Part shown: piece after piece, positions 36,662 through 46,592 of the stretch
How the letters are laid out: each line of letters opens with the position of its first letter
Numbering within the stretch: the first letter of the stretch is position 1
NCBI GenBank assembly: GCA_031399065.1
Contig: JANNOM010000002.1
Span: 7,234-71,233, forward strand
Reading direction: 5' to 3'
DNA from: JADCRZ01 sp031399065
GTDB lineage: Bacteria; Bacteroidota; Bacteroidia; Chitinophagales; Chitinophagaceae
DNA length: 64,000 nt
The notes under the pieces: model-generated
What the model saw: the letters and a program-made list of their open reading frames with translations, nothing else
The model's database searches: none
Told to the model about the DNA's origin: nothing
Position numbers and translations under genes: made by a program

Positions 36662-36675
36662 TATTTTGCCCCCGT

Positions 36676-37359
36676 ATGAAGAAGATCATTATCACCATAG
36701 ATGGCTGGTCATCCTGTGGCAAGAGCACCCTTGCCAGGCAACTGGCTACCCACCTTAATTATGTATATATAGACAGCGGCGCTATGTACCGTGCCATTAC
36801 CTTATACTTCCTGCGCAATCATATCGACTGGACTAACCACGAAGCAGTAGGAGAGGCACTGAAAGATGTTCACCTGGAATTCCGTTTCAACGAAAAAAGC
36901 GCACAGAGCGAAATGCATCTCAACGACGAAAACGTGGAATACGTGATCCGCGATCTGGTAGTAGCGGAGAAGGTAAGTGAAGTGGCCAGTGTAAAGGAAG
37001 TAAGGGAGTTTGCCGTTGCACAGCAGCAGCAGATGGGCAAAAAGAAAGGAATTATTATGGATGGAAGAGATATAGGAACCGTTGTATTTCCCGAAGCGGA
37101 GCTAAAGATCTTTATGACGGCAGATAATACCATCCGTGTAGAACGGAGATTTAAAGAACTGTATGAAAAAAATCCCAATATCACGATAGAAGAAGTAAAG
37201 AACAATCTCGAAATGAGGGACTATATCGATTCGCACAGGGAGATCAGTCCGCTGCGCCAGGCGGAAGATGCCATAGTGCTGGATAATACCTTTATCGGGA
37301 TGGAGGAGCAGTTCAGTATTGCCTTGGATCTTGTCAATAATAAAACGTTAAGTACATAA
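36676..37359 (+). CDS. cmk: Cytidylate kinase
   Basis: A 227-residue nucleoside-monophosphate kinase that phosphorylates CMP and dCMP. The P-loop is GWSSCGKST at 10-18; DSGAMYRA follows near 35-42, and GRDIGTVVFPEA near 134-145 contains the CMP-binding arginine and aspartate. Length matches. The start lies 15 bases after the clpC terminator. Confidence 0.95.
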   Translation: MKKIIITIDGWSSCGKSTLARQLATHLNYVYIDSGAMYRAITLYFLRNHIDWTNHEAVGEALKDVHLEFRFNEKSAQSEMHLNDENVEYVIRDLVVAEKVSEVASVKEVREFAVAQQQQMGKKKGIIMDGRDIGTVVFPEAELKIFMTADNTIRVERRFKELYEKNPNITIEEVKNNLEMRDYIDSHREISPLRQAEDAIVLDNTFIGMEEQFSIALDLVNNKTLST

Positions 37360-37381
37360 GATTTCTGAAACTATCTATATT

Positions 37382-37417
37382 AAAAAGCCGCCCAGGTAAA
37401 TACTGTGGCGGCTTTTT
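37382..37417. terminator. Bidirectional terminator between cmk and glutamine synthetase
   Basis: AAAAAGCCGCC at 37382-37392 pairs with GGCGGCTTTTT at 37407-37417, extended by CAG/CTG with one bulge. A-run and T-run on both sides suit both converging genes. Confidence 0.9.
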
Positions 37418-37438
37418 AATAGTATGATTGAATATATT

Positions 37439-39628
37439 TTATCTCAGGAAAAGAATCTCCCGGTACTTGGGCAGCGTCCATTCCGAGTCGTCTACCAGCA
37501 GCTCCAGCTTGTCTACATGGTAACGGATATCATCAAAGTATTTACCTTTCACTTCATCGCAATAAGCAATGGCTTTATCGCGGGTATTCTCAATCTTATT
37601 AGCGTCTTTACGGGCCTCGATCATTTTCTCAACCAGTTCGCTTACGTTCGAGATATGTTCGGATATCTTGTTGAGCACCTGCAACTGTATGCTATAGGCT
37701 GATTCCGCGGCACCTATATCTTTAAGGCCTTTGATATTCTGAACGAGTACGTTCTGGTACTTGATGGCACCTGGTAAAATATTGGCAGTGGCCAGTTCAC
37801 CCATCATACGGGCTTCTATCTGTACCACCTTGATGTATTTTTCCAGTTCTATTTCGTGCCTTGCTTCTATCTCGGAGTGTGACAGTACACCGGTACTTGC
37901 ATATAATGCCTGGGCTTTTTCGCTCACCATTGCATCCAGTGCAAGCGGCGTAGTTTTAATATTGGGAAGTCCGCGTCTTTCGGCTTCTTCGGCCCATTCG
38001 CCGCTGTAGCCGTCTTTCTCGAACAGTACTTTTTTGCTGCTCACCACGTATTCACGAATGACGTGCATGATGGCGATCTCTTTCTTTTCTCCCTTTTCGA
38101 TCAGTGCATCCACATCCTTTTTAAAGTTCTTCAGCGTTTCGGCAAGAATGCTGTTCAGCACCGTCATGGCACTGGCACAGTTGGCCGCAGAACCTACCGC
38201 ACGAAACTCGAACTTATTACCGGTAAATGCGAACGGAGAGGTCCTGTTACGATCGGTGTTGTCCAGCAATAATTCTGGAATACTACGGTGAAGGTCCAGT
38301 TTCAGGATGGCTTCATCCTGCTCGTCGAATTTATTGCCTACCCTTGTTTCCACATCATCCAGCACTTTGCTGAGATACTGGCCCACAAACACGGAAATGA
38401 TGGCAGGAGGAGCTTCGTTGGCACCCAGGCGGAAATCGTTGCCTGCTGAGGCGATACAGGCTCTCAAAAGGTCGGAATAATCATGTACCGCCTTGATGGT
38501 ATTAACGAAGAAGGTAAGGAACATCAGGTTGGTCTTTGGCGTTTTGCCCGGGGCCAGCAGGTTCACACCGGTATCGGTAGCCATGCTCCAGTTATTGTGC
38601 TTGCCGCTTCCATTAATACCTGCAAATGGCTTTTCGTGCAATAGTACCCGCAGGCCGTGGCGGCGGGCTACCCGGTTCATGATATCCATCAGCAGTGTAT
38701 TGTGATCAACCGCCACACTCACTTCTTCAAATATAGGCGCGCACTCGAACTGTGCCGGTGCTACCTCGTTGTGACGCGTTCTTAACGGGATACCCACTTT
38801 ATATCCTTCATTTTCGAAATCGCGCATAAAAGCATACACACGCTCCGGTATGGAACCAAAATAATGATCTTCCAATTGCTGGCCTTTTGCCGGGGGGTGA
38901 CCGAACACAGTTCTTCCGCTCATTACCAGGTCGGGACGGGCATTAAAAAGTGCCTCGTCTATTACGAAATATTCCTGCTCCCATCCCAGGGTAGCGGTTA
39001 CTTTAGTTACATTTTTGTCGAAATAGTTGCAGACTTCTACCGCTGATTTATTTAATGCTTCCAGTGCTTTCAGCAGGGGCCCTTTATAGTCGAGCAGTTC
39101 GCCTGTATAAGAAACGAAAACGGTTGGTATGCAAAGCGTTTTCCCATTACCTATTTCCATGATAAAAGCGGGAGAAGAAGGATCCCAGGCCGTATAACCG
39201 CGGGCTTCGAAAGTAGCTCTTAAACCACCGCTGGGAAACGAGGAAGCATCCGGCTCCTGCTGTATCAACGCACCGCCGTCGAACTCTTCTATAGACGTTC
39301 CATCACTTTTAATGGTAAAAAACGAATCATGTTTCTCTGCAGTAGTCCCCGTTAATGGCTGAAACCAGTGGGTATAATGCGTAACACCTTTTGATTCAGC
39401 CCATTGGCGCAAACCGGATGCTATCTGGTTTGCCATAACACGGTCGATCTTTTTACCGCCCTTTATAGAGGTTCTCAGGCTTTTATAAGCCTCATCACTC
39501 AACAGTTCACGCGCGGTTTGAAGGGTAAATACGTTTTCACCAAAAATGGCGGTTATTTTAGCGGAAGCCGGCACTTGCGTTGCTTCATTGCCTGCAAGAT
39601 TGTTCACAGCGTTAAATCTTAATGACAT
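37439..39628 (-). CDS. glnN: Glutamine synthetase type III
   Basis: A 729-residue GSIII, the large form typical of Bacteroidota. It makes glutamine from glutamate, ammonia and ATP. Recognised segments include GRTVFGHPPAKGQQLEDHYFG, RTRHNEVAPAQFE and GINGSGKHNNWS near residue 335, all characteristic of this class, with the C-terminal helical extension (EKYIKVVQIEARMMGELA). It is monocistronic between a bidirectional terminator and a 165-base upstream gap in which I see no clear element. Confidence 0.95.
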   Translation of the reverse strand: MSLRFNAVNNLAGNEATQVPASAKITAIFGENVFTLQTARELLSDEAYKSLRTSIKGGKKIDRVMANQIASGLRQWAESKGVTHYTHWFQPLTGTTAEKHDSFFTIKSDGTSIEEFDGGALIQQEPDASSFPSGGLRATFEARGYTAWDPSSPAFIMEIGNGKTLCIPTVFVSYTGELLDYKGPLLKALEALNKSAVEVCNYFDKNVTKVTATLGWEQEYFVIDEALFNARPDLVMSGRTVFGHPPAKGQQLEDHYFGSIPERVYAFMRDFENEGYKVGIPLRTRHNEVAPAQFECAPIFEEVSVAVDHNTLLMDIMNRVARRHGLRVLLHEKPFAGINGSGKHNNWSMATDTGVNLLAPGKTPKTNLMFLTFFVNTIKAVHDYSDLLRACIASAGNDFRLGANEAPPAIISVFVGQYLSKVLDDVETRVGNKFDEQDEAILKLDLHRSIPELLLDNTDRNRTSPFAFTGNKFEFRAVGSAANCASAMTVLNSILAETLKNFKKDVDALIEKGEKKEIAIMHVIREYVVSSKKVLFEKDGYSGEWAEEAERRGLPNIKTTPLALDAMVSEKAQALYASTGVLSHSEIEARHEIELEKYIKVVQIEARMMGELATANILPGAIKYQNVLVQNIKGLKDIGAAESAYSIQLQVLNKISEHISNVSELVEKMIEARKDANKIENTRDKAIAYCDEVKGKYFDDIRYHVDKLELLVDDSEWTLPKYREILFLR

Positions 39629-39793
39629 GTGGAGATAGTTTTGATGTGCGAATTTAAGATCAAATAACTTTAAAAAGCAACTTTAAGACAAAGAATATAT
39701 ATAAAAATTATCTCAAATATTGATCGCTTTGTGCTAAAATAGGGTTAACTGTTAGAAAACATCAAAAATAAGATCACAATTAACATATCAATA

Positions 39794-41179
39794 TTAGTCT
39801 AATGTGTTTCTCCCGGCAATCAGTCCATACAGCAGGTGAGCGGTGGCGAAGCTGAAGAATATACTTTTATACCTGACCAGGGCACCAATAATGGGTGCGG
39901 TGTATCCTAGCAACAACCAGTTGCATATAAGAAAAGATATTCCGAATAAGAAAAAAAGCCTTTGCAGGGGGGTATAGTTATACTTACGGCCTTTTACAAT
40001 ATACCACCCTATCAATCCATAAAACGCATACAGCTCAACCGCGAAGGCGAGGTAGCGGAGTCCTTTATTCTCCCATAAATAAGGTCTTAAAAATCCATAA
40101 TTCATGGCTTCTGGCAATACGGAAAAATAACCTCCCAGGTTAGGTGTTATGTTTTGGGCCGGTAAGGAAGTATTGGCCTCCAGCATAAGAAATTCAGCAC
40201 GCCGGTTAGCTAATGCGTCCGGCATGTCGATAGCCGGTATTAAATAGGGAATGATAAAGAAGGCCGCCACGCAAAAAGTCAATATGCCTGTAAAATACCA
40301 GGACGACGCGGAAGGCTTTCGGAAGGATAGCCACCAGGCCAGCAGGCATGGTAACAAGATCAGGACGATATAATTCCGCAGGGCAAATAGTAAAATAATG
40401 AAAACAAGTATTTTAAATAACCGGGTTAGTAATGTTCTTTTTTGCACCACCGGATCAGCCGTTGCCCATACCGCCACTTGGTAAATAATATAGCCGAAGA
40501 GCATAAATAAAACCCCGTCCTTATACATCCCGCTGGTCCAGAAGAAAGCGGAAGGAATAAAGAACACGGCGATCAGGGAACTGATCCTGCTTCCGGGATA
40601 GAGCAGGAGCAGTCCGCGGTAAAATGCAATATACCCGCCAAAACTGAGGTAGGCATACATTACCACATTTATATAATAGTTTCCCAGGCTGAAGAAATTA
40701 AAAACGACTTCAATGTCTACTAAGAGCGTATCTTTTAAATAATTCCAGAAAGACTCATGGGTGCCGAAAACATTCCAGACACTCTGGGGGCCATTGAACT
40801 GTTTGCTGATTACATCCCCTATGCCGGAGGGGTTCTGCAATATAATATGATAGAGACGCAGGCTCTCATTATAGATTTCCCAGGTATCTGCACTGTCGCC
40901 GAATGGTTTAAAAAGATAGCCATAAAATACGCCGCAAGCTACTTTGGCCAGGAAGATGCCGGTAAGCCAGGGGGCAGACAATCCGCTGGCTTTAAAAAAG
41001 CGGCTTTTGGTAATAAGCCAGCTAAACAGCAATAAATAACCTATAAATAGCAGGTAACCCAACAGGTTTATTTTTGGTATGAATAAATTGTTTAGAGTGG
41101 AATAATTAACTATGAAGATGAAGATAAAGAGAAATTCGTATCCATGAAAATTAAGCACCGGCAGGGTTTTATATCGCAC
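39794..41179 (-). CDS. Polytopic membrane protein, probable polysaccharide polymerase-like
   Basis: A 461-residue protein with about 11-12 helices and a long periplasmic loop near residues 95-165 (FGDSADTWEIYNESLRLYH...). The arrangement resembles EpsG- or Wzy-like polysaccharide polymerases; no single motif proves it. GTG 41179 is the only start that keeps the first helix. It diverges from a family-4 glycosyltransferase gene 48 bases away, which supports a role in surface glycan assembly. Confidence 0.6.
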   Translation of the reverse strand: MRYKTLPVLNFHGYEFLFIFIFIVNYSTLNNLFIPKINLLGYLLFIGYLLLFSWLITKSRFFKASGLSAPWLTGIFLAKVACGVFYGYLFKPFGDSADTWEIYNESLRLYHIILQNPSGIGDVISKQFNGPQSVWNVFGTHESFWNYLKDTLLVDIEVVFNFFSLGNYYINVVMYAYLSFGGYIAFYRGLLLLYPGSRISSLIAVFFIPSAFFWTSGMYKDGVLFMLFGYIIYQVAVWATADPVVQKRTLLTRLFKILVFIILLFALRNYIVLILLPCLLAWWLSFRKPSASSWYFTGILTFCVAAFFIIPYLIPAIDMPDALANRRAEFLMLEANTSLPAQNITPNLGGYFSVLPEAMNYGFLRPYLWENKGLRYLAFAVELYAFYGLIGWYIVKGRKYNYTPLQRLFFLFGISFLICNWLLLGYTAPIIGALVRYKSIFFSFATAHLLYGLIAGRNTLD

Positions 41180-41227
41180 CCGTTTTCAGGGTCGATTATT
41201 CCTTATCTTGCCGCAATAATAACAGAG

Positions 41228-42418
41228 ATGGCCCGGATTGTAATTATGCTTAACAGACTGGTAATCGGCGGAGCTCCTATGGATACGGCACAACTGGCGG
41301 GCTTCTTATCCGCCCGGCACCAGGTATACCTGGTAGTGGGCGGCAAAAACCAGGACGAACTGGATGCTTCTTTTTTAACCGATTATTACCCCCGTCTCCA
41401 TGTTATCCGCATTGCATCCATGAAGCGCTCGCTTAATATACTTAGAGATGTAAGATCCTTTTTTATTACGCGGACACTGCTGAAAAAAATAAAGCCGGAT
41501 ATTATACATACGCACGGTGCCAAGTCGGGATTGATAGGAAGAGTGGCTGCTGCGTCCACCGGCGTTAAGGTGCTATTACATACCTATCACGGCCATGTGT
41601 TTCATTCTTATTTCTCTCCGTTCGTTTCTTCCATCATTGTAAAAATAGAACGACTGGTAGGCCGGTTCACCACCCGCATCATTGCCATCAGCGAAAGCCA
41701 GAAAGCGGAGCTGGTGAACGTTTACCGTATTTGCGATGCACATAAAATGACCGTTATAAAACTTGGTATCGACGCTGATAAATTTCAGGATACTGATCAT
41801 AGCGTAAGAAAAAACTTTAGGGATACCTATCATTTGTCTCCCGGTGAAATAGCGGTCGGCATCGTGGGGCGTATAGTGCCTGTAAAAGGGCATGCTTTTT
41901 TTGCCGATATCGTGGAAGAAGTAAAAGCCAGGTCTGCGCAGCCAGTTAGATTTTTCATAATTGGAGATGGTATGTTAAGACCGCAACTGGAACGTGTATT
42001 TAGGGAGAAGGGGATCGATACCGTGTTTTTTCCGGATAACCCAAAAGCCGCTTCCGTGGTGTTTACTTCCTGGATGCTGAATATCGGGGAAGCGATGGCA
42101 GGCCTGGATATCATTGCACTTACTTCCCTCAATGAAGGTACTCCTGTAACATTGCTGGAAGCCCAGGCCGCCTCAAAGCCGGTAGTGGCTACCGATGTAG
42201 GTGCCGTCAGAGAAATAGTGGCGGAAGATGCCGCGGGATTTATCGTAAGTTATGGAAAAGTAACGCCCTTTGCGGATCGTATCCTGCAATTGGCAGCTAG
42301 CGAAGAATTAAGGAATAATATGGGTGAAAAGGGACGCTCCTTCGTTCGCCAATACCATACCCGGAGCCAGCAGTTCCGGGCTATCGAAAAACTATACACG
42401 GAGTTATTGGAGGTCTAA
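41228..42418 (+). CDS. Glycosyltransferase family 4
   Basis: A 396-residue GT-B enzyme. The start ATG 41228 begins MARIVIMLNRLVIGGAP, the usual N-terminal strand and glycine loop; the longer frame from 41144 overlaps the divergent gene. HTHGAKSGLIGR near 92-103, GRIVPVKGH near 212-220 and the donor motif NEGTPVTLLEAQA near 300-312 are GT4 hallmarks. It probably adds a sugar to a surface polysaccharide or lipid carrier. purL follows 28 bases later under its own promoter. Confidence 0.9.
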   Translation: MARIVIMLNRLVIGGAPMDTAQLAGFLSARHQVYLVVGGKNQDELDASFLTDYYPRLHVIRIASMKRSLNILRDVRSFFITRTLLKKIKPDIIHTHGAKSGLIGRVAAASTGVKVLLHTYHGHVFHSYFSPFVSSIIVKIERLVGRFTTRIIAISESQKAELVNVYRICDAHKMTVIKLGIDADKFQDTDHSVRKNFRDTYHLSPGEIAVGIVGRIVPVKGHAFFADIVEEVKARSAQPVRFFIIGDGMLRPQLERVFREKGIDTVFFPDNPKAASVVFTSWMLNIGEAMAGLDIIALTSLNEGTPVTLLEAQAASKPVVATDVGAVREIVAEDAAGFIVSYGKVTPFADRILQLAASEELRNNMGEKGRSFVRQYHTRSQQFRAIEKLYTELLEV

Positions 42419-42437
42419 CGCCTGCTTCTTACCTTTG
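42407..42437 (+). promoter_or_regulatory. Promoter of purL
   Basis: TTG at 42407-42409, a 20-base spacer, then TACCTTTG at 42430-42437. Nine bases later comes ATG 42447. Both elements match the consensus; the -33 part lies inside the glycosyltransferase gene. Confidence 0.6.
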
Positions 42438-42446
42438 CCCGCATAT

Positions 42447-44681
42447 ATGGAAATAACAGTTAAAACCGCCGAACAACTGCGACTCACCGCGGAAGAGTTT
42501 GAACTTATTAAACATAAACTCGGCAGAACTCCCAACTTTAATGAATTATGTGCCTTCTCCGCTATGTGGAGCGAGCATTGCAGTTATAAAAATTCGATCA
42601 AATGGCTCAAGACCCTGCCACGCGATGGTGACCGGATGCTGGTAGCCGCAGGAGAGGAAAATGCCGGGCTGATGGATATCGGCGACGGCTTCGGAGTGGT
42701 ATTCAAGATCGAAAGTCATAACCATCCCTCCGCCATCGAACCCTTCCAGGGTGCGGCTACGGGGGTGGGTGGCATACACCGCGATATATTTACGATGGGT
42801 GCCCGCCCCATTGCCGCCCTCAACTCGCTCCGGTTCGGTAACCTGCACGAGGCCAAAACCCAGCACCTGCTGGCCGGCGTAGTGCATGGCATCGGGCATT
42901 ACGGCAATTGCTTCGGGGTGCCTACCGTGGGAGGGGAAGTTTATTTCGAACAGCGTTATCATACTAATCCCCTGGTAAATGCCATGAGCGTGGGCATTCT
43001 TAAATCGGGGGATACCATTTCTGCTACGGCAGCGGGAGTGGGTAACCATGTATTTTTTGTAGGAAGTGCCACTGGGAAAGATGGAATAGGAGGGGCTTCT
43101 TTCGCCTCTGCCGATATTACGCATGAAAGTGCCGGCGAGCTGCCGGCCGTGCAGGTAGGCGATCCGTTCCAGGAAAAGAAACTGCTGGAAGCCTGCCTGG
43201 AAGTGATCAAAACCGGTGCCGTTTCCGGCATGCAGGATATGGGTGCCGCCGGCATCATCTGCTCTACCGCCGAAATGAGCGCCAAAGGGGAAGTAGGGAT
43301 GCGCATAGACCTGGACAAAGTACCCACCCGACAGCAGAATATGAAAGCATGGGAACTCCTGTTAAGCGAAAGCCAGGAAAGAATGCTGATGGTAGTAAAA
43401 CAGGGGCAGGAAGAGGAAGTGTTAAGCATTTTCGCAAAATGGGATCTTCCCTGCTCGGATATAGGAGAAGTGACTGAAGACGGAATGCTCCGCTTTTATA
43501 TGCATGGCGAACTGGAAGCCGAACTGCCTGCCTACGAACTGGTGCTGGGTGGTGGCGCGCCACAGTACGACCGGGTGTACAGCGAGCCCGTTTATTTTCA
43601 GAAGATAAAAGCGTTCGATCCCGATAGCATACCCGTGCCCGATGATCTGAAGGAGGTGGCGGAAAAAATTATCACTATTCCCAATATCGCCTCCAAGAGA
43701 AGTATCTATGTGCAGTACGACAGCATGGTAGGTGCGGCCAACACTTCCACCAACGGTCCTTCCGACGCGGCGGTGGTACTCGCCAAAGGCACGAGTAAGG
43801 CATTGGCCATCACCACGGATTGTAATAGCCGTTACGTGTTCGCAGATCCCTATAAAGGAACCATGATCGCCGTGGCGGAAGCGGCACGTAACATCGTTTG
43901 CAGTGGCGGATTTCCGCTGGGTGTTACCAACTGCCTCAATTTCGGTAACCCTTACGACCCGGAAGTGTACTACCAGTTCGTGGAAGCTATTAAAGGGATG
44001 GGCGAAGCCTGTCGTGTATTCGATACGCCCGTTACCGGGGGTAACGTTAGTTTTTACAACCAGAACCCCGATGGTGCCGTATATCCCACGCCTACCATCG
44101 GCATGGTGGGATTGCTGGAAAGGATACGGGATAAAATGACGCTTGACTTCAAAGCCCCGGGCGATGTTATTTTCCTCATTGGCAAGAGCCGGGGAGACAT
44201 CAATTCGTCCGAATATCTGCATAAACTACACGGAGTGGAATTTAGTCCTGCTCCCTATTTCGACCTGGACGAAGAGCTTAGCATGCAGGATAAAGTGGCG
44301 GAACTGATTAATAAAAGGGTGATTGAATCTGCCCACGATGTGAGTGAAGGCGGCTTGTTCGTCACGCTGCTGGAATCCTGCTTTCACCGGGAACTGGGAG
44401 TGGACGTAGTAGCTTCCGACTACAATATCCGTAAAGACGGATTCTGGTTTGGTGAAGCGCAGTGTAGGGTGGTGGTCAGCGTAAAGTCAACCAAAGCCGC
44501 CGCTTTCCGCAATACGATAGGCGATCATCCGTATGAAGAGCTGGGAGTAGTGACCCCCGGAAGTATCGAGATCGATGGAATGAACTGGGGTGATATTGAC
44601 GACTGGAAAGATAAATACGATACTGCCATCGAAAAAATCCTGCAGCCCGATATCGAAAACGCACTGAGCCTGGTGCCTTAA
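42447..44681 (+). CDS. purL: Phosphoribosylformylglycinamidine synthase, subunit PurL
   Basis: A 744-residue small-type PurL that, with PurS and PurQ, turns FGAR into FGAM in purine synthesis. Start ATG 42447 (METVKTAEQL-like start) replaces a longer frame that would include the promoter. Typical segments are MWSEHCSYK near 43-51, ESHNHPSAIEPFQGAATGVGG near 96-116, and GGNVSFYNQ in the second half. It has no fused PurQ domain. The next gene, hldD, starts 11 bases later. Confidence 0.95.
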   Translation: MEITVKTAEQLRLTAEEFELIKHKLGRTPNFNELCAFSAMWSEHCSYKNSIKWLKTLPRDGDRMLVAAGEENAGLMDIGDGFGVVFKIESHNHPSAIEPFQGAATGVGGIHRDIFTMGARPIAALNSLRFGNLHEAKTQHLLAGVVHGIGHYGNCFGVPTVGGEVYFEQRYHTNPLVNAMSVGILKSGDTISATAAGVGNHVFFVGSATGKDGIGGASFASADITHESAGELPAVQVGDPFQEKKLLEACLEVIKTGAVSGMQDMGAAGIICSTAEMSAKGEVGMRIDLDKVPTRQQNMKAWELLLSESQERMLMVVKQGQEEEVLSIFAKWDLPCSDIGEVTEDGMLRFYMHGELEAELPAYELVLGGGAPQYDRVYSEPVYFQKIKAFDPDSIPVPDDLKEVAEKIITIPNIASKRSIYVQYDSMVGAANTSTNGPSDAAVVLAKGTSKALAITTDCNSRYVFADPYKGTMIAVAEAARNIVCSGGFPLGVTNCLNFGNPYDPEVYYQFVEAIKGMGEACRVFDTPVTGGNVSFYNQNPDGAVYPTPTIGMVGLLERIRDKMTLDFKAPGDVIFLIGKSRGDINSSEYLHKLHGVEFSPAPYFDLDEELSMQDKVAELINKRVIESAHDVSEGGLFVTLLESCFHRELGVDVVASDYNIRKDGFWFGEAQCRVVVSVKSTKAAAFRNTIGDHPYEELGVVTPGSIEIDGMNWGDIDDWKDKYDTAIEKILQPDIENALSLVP

Positions 44682-44692
44682 AGCTTTATATT

Positions 44693-45688
44693 ATGCATCC
44701 CGGATCAACGATCGTTATTACTGGTGCGGCAGGTTTCATAGGAAGCTGTCTTGCAGGGTTCCTGAATGAAAAAGGGTTTACCCGCCTGGTACTGGTAGAC
44801 GAGTTTAAACGTACCGATAAGTTCACTAACCTGGAAGGCAAAACGTTTATACAGAAGATAGACAGGGACGACTTTTTTGAATGGCTGGCAGCCGCCTCTG
44901 TACCCGTGGATTTTATCTTTCATATCGGTGCCAGAACGGATACCACGGAGTTCGATTATTCCGTGCACGAACAATTGAATGTTATTTATTCCCAAAAAAT
45001 ATGGGAATACTGCACCGCCCGGCAGGTTCCGCTCATATACGCTTCTTCCGCAGCTACCTATGGCGCGGGCGAAAAGGGGTACGATGACAGTCACGCCATC
45101 ATCCCCGAACTGCAACCGCTTAATGCTTACGGCGTTTCCAAAAACGAGTTCGATAAATGGGCGCTGGAGCGGGCAGAAGAAGGCGAGGATTCGCAGCCAC
45201 CCTTCTGGGCCGGACTTAAATTCTTCAACGTATACGGCCCCAACGAATACCATAAAGGACGAATGGCCAGCGTGATCTGGCATTCTTTTAATCAGGTACA
45301 ATCTTCCGGTAAAGTAAAACTGTTTCGCTCGCACCGTCCCGATTTTAAGGATGGGCAGCAGTTGCGGGACTTTGTATACGTAAAAGACCTGCTGGAAGTG
45401 TGTTACTGGTTAATGGAGCATACACCTGCTTCTGCCATCTATAACCTGGGCACCGGTGTGGCCCGCAGCTTTGAAGACCTGGTAAAGAGTACATTTGCCG
45501 GCCTTGATAAAGCAGCCGTAATAGAGTTTATAGATATACCGGAGGACATACGCGACAAATACCAGTATTTTACAGAAGCCAATATGCGTAAATTACGGGA
45601 TGCGGGCTATACGTCCGCCTTTTATTCGCTGGAAAAAGGAGTGGATGATTATGTAAGGAACTATCTTGCTCCCGCAAAATATTACTGA
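44693..45688 (+). CDS. hldD: ADP-L-glycero-D-manno-heptose 6-epimerase
   Basis: A 331-residue short-chain dehydrogenase-fold epimerase that makes the heptose donor of the LPS core. The NADP site is GAAGFIGS at 11-18, the catalytic pair is Y146 and K150 in AYGVSKNEF, and FFNVYGPNEYHKGRMAS near 178-194 is specific to HldD. The GT9 gene at 17873 may use its product. It sits in a run purL-hldD-proC with short gaps. Confidence 0.93.
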   Translation: MHPGSTIVITGAAGFIGSCLAGFLNEKGFTRLVLVDEFKRTDKFTNLEGKTFIQKIDRDDFFEWLAAASVPVDFIFHIGARTDTTEFDYSVHEQLNVIYSQKIWEYCTARQVPLIYASSAATYGAGEKGYDDSHAIIPELQPLNAYGVSKNEFDKWALERAEEGEDSQPPFWAGLKFFNVYGPNEYHKGRMASVIWHSFNQVQSSGKVKLFRSHRPDFKDGQQLRDFVYVKDLLEVCYWLMEHTPASAIYNLGTGVARSFEDLVKSTFAGLDKAAVIEFIDIPEDIRDKYQYFTEANMRKLRDAGYTSAFYSLEKGVDDYVRNYLAPAKYY

Positions 45689-45689
45689 T

Positions 45690-46490
45690 ATGAATAAGAA
45701 AATAGCCATCATAGGAGGCGGTAATCTCGGCACTGCCATAGCCGAAGGCCTGCTCAAAAGCGGTTTCGCCCGCGCAGAGGATATTACCATCACCAAAAGA
45801 AATACATCCACCCTTTCTTCTCTTAAAGAAATGGGGGTGACGGTTACGAGCGATAATAAGGCGGCTGTCCAAAACAGTCAGCTCGTTATCCTTGCGGTTA
45901 AGCCCTTCCAGGTGAAAGAAGTACTGGAAGGTATCAGAGCACCGTTAACGGATGGTAACCCGATGCTGGTGTCCGTTATCACCGGTATATTCATAAAAGA
46001 TATCAATGACATCCTTCAGAATGGCAAAATACCCCTGTTCCGGGCTATGCCCAACACGGCTATTGCCATCCGCCAGAGCATGACCTGCCTGAGCAGTTCC
46101 AACGCCAGTGCGGAGCAGGTAGAATATGTTGAAAACCTGTTTCTTACCCTCGGCCGGGTAGTAACCATCGACGAAAAACTAATGGATGCCGCTACGGTGC
46201 TGGGGGCCTGCGGTACCGCCTTTGCCATGAGGTATATAAGGGCGAATATCCAGGGAGGCATAGAGATAGGGTTCGATGCCGTTACCGCAAGCCTCATCGC
46301 TGCGCAGACGGTAAAAGGGGCGGCGGAGCTGTTATTACAAAAAAATACCCACCCCGAGCAGGAAATAGATAAAGTAACCACACCTAAAGGTTGCACTATA
46401 GCCGGGTTAAACGAGATGGAGCACCAGGGCTTTAGCTCTTCCCTTATCAAAGGCATTTCAGTAAGCTTCGACAAGATAATAAAAGGGTAA
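45690..46490 (+). CDS. proC: Pyrroline-5-carboxylate reductase
   Basis: A 266-residue enzyme that makes proline with NADPH. The dinucleotide motif is IGGGNLGTAIAEG near 7-19, MPNTAI near 115-120, and the C-terminal family signature is TPKGCTIAGLNEME near 232-245. ATG 45690 lies one base after the hldD stop and is preferred to a start 24 bases upstream inside hldD. Confidence 0.94.
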   Translation: MNKKIAIIGGGNLGTAIAEGLLKSGFARAEDITITKRNTSTLSSLKEMGVTVTSDNKAAVQNSQLVILAVKPFQVKEVLEGIRAPLTDGNPMLVSVITGIFIKDINDILQNGKIPLFRAMPNTAIAIRQSMTCLSSSNASAEQVEYVENLFLTLGRVVTIDEKLMDAATVLGACGTAFAMRYIRANIQGGIEIGFDAVTASLIAAQTVKGAAELLLQKNTHPEQEIDKVTTPKGCTIAGLNEMEHQGFSSSLIKGISVSFDKIIKG

Positions 46491-46522
46491 CATAGATGTA
46501 ATCCTCTATGAAATTTTTCCTC

Positions 46523-46530
46523 TATATTTG
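46523..46530 (+). promoter_or_regulatory. -7 element TATATTTG upstream of a small ORF
   Basis: A full TAnnTTTG match 62 bases before ATG 46593, in the gap after proC. No TTG at the usual -33 distance was found. Confidence 0.45.
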
Positions 46531-46533
46531 CGT

Positions 46534-46558
46534 TATATGTACGGAGAGCGTACATATA
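46534..46558 (+). promoter_or_regulatory. Perfect 10-bp inverted repeat at the transcript start
   Basis: TATATGTACG at 46534-46543 pairs perfectly with CGTACATATA at 46549-46558 around GAGAG. It overlaps or directly follows the expected transcription start of the small ORF. It could be an operator or a protective 5' stem-loop. A run of A follows, not T, so it is not a plus-strand terminator. Confidence 0.5.
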
Positions 46559-46592
46559 AAAAAAATTAATACCAGGATTCAACCAACATCGA

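Noticed and set aside
36661..36675. Full consensus -7 box for cmk
   Set aside because: The sequence is TATTTTG, one base short of TAnnTTTG, and merges with the clpC terminator T-run. I mention it but do not list it as a promoter.
43422..44222. 266-residue minus-strand frame opposite purL
   Set aside because: Shadow of purL, with no recognisable domain and no promoter.
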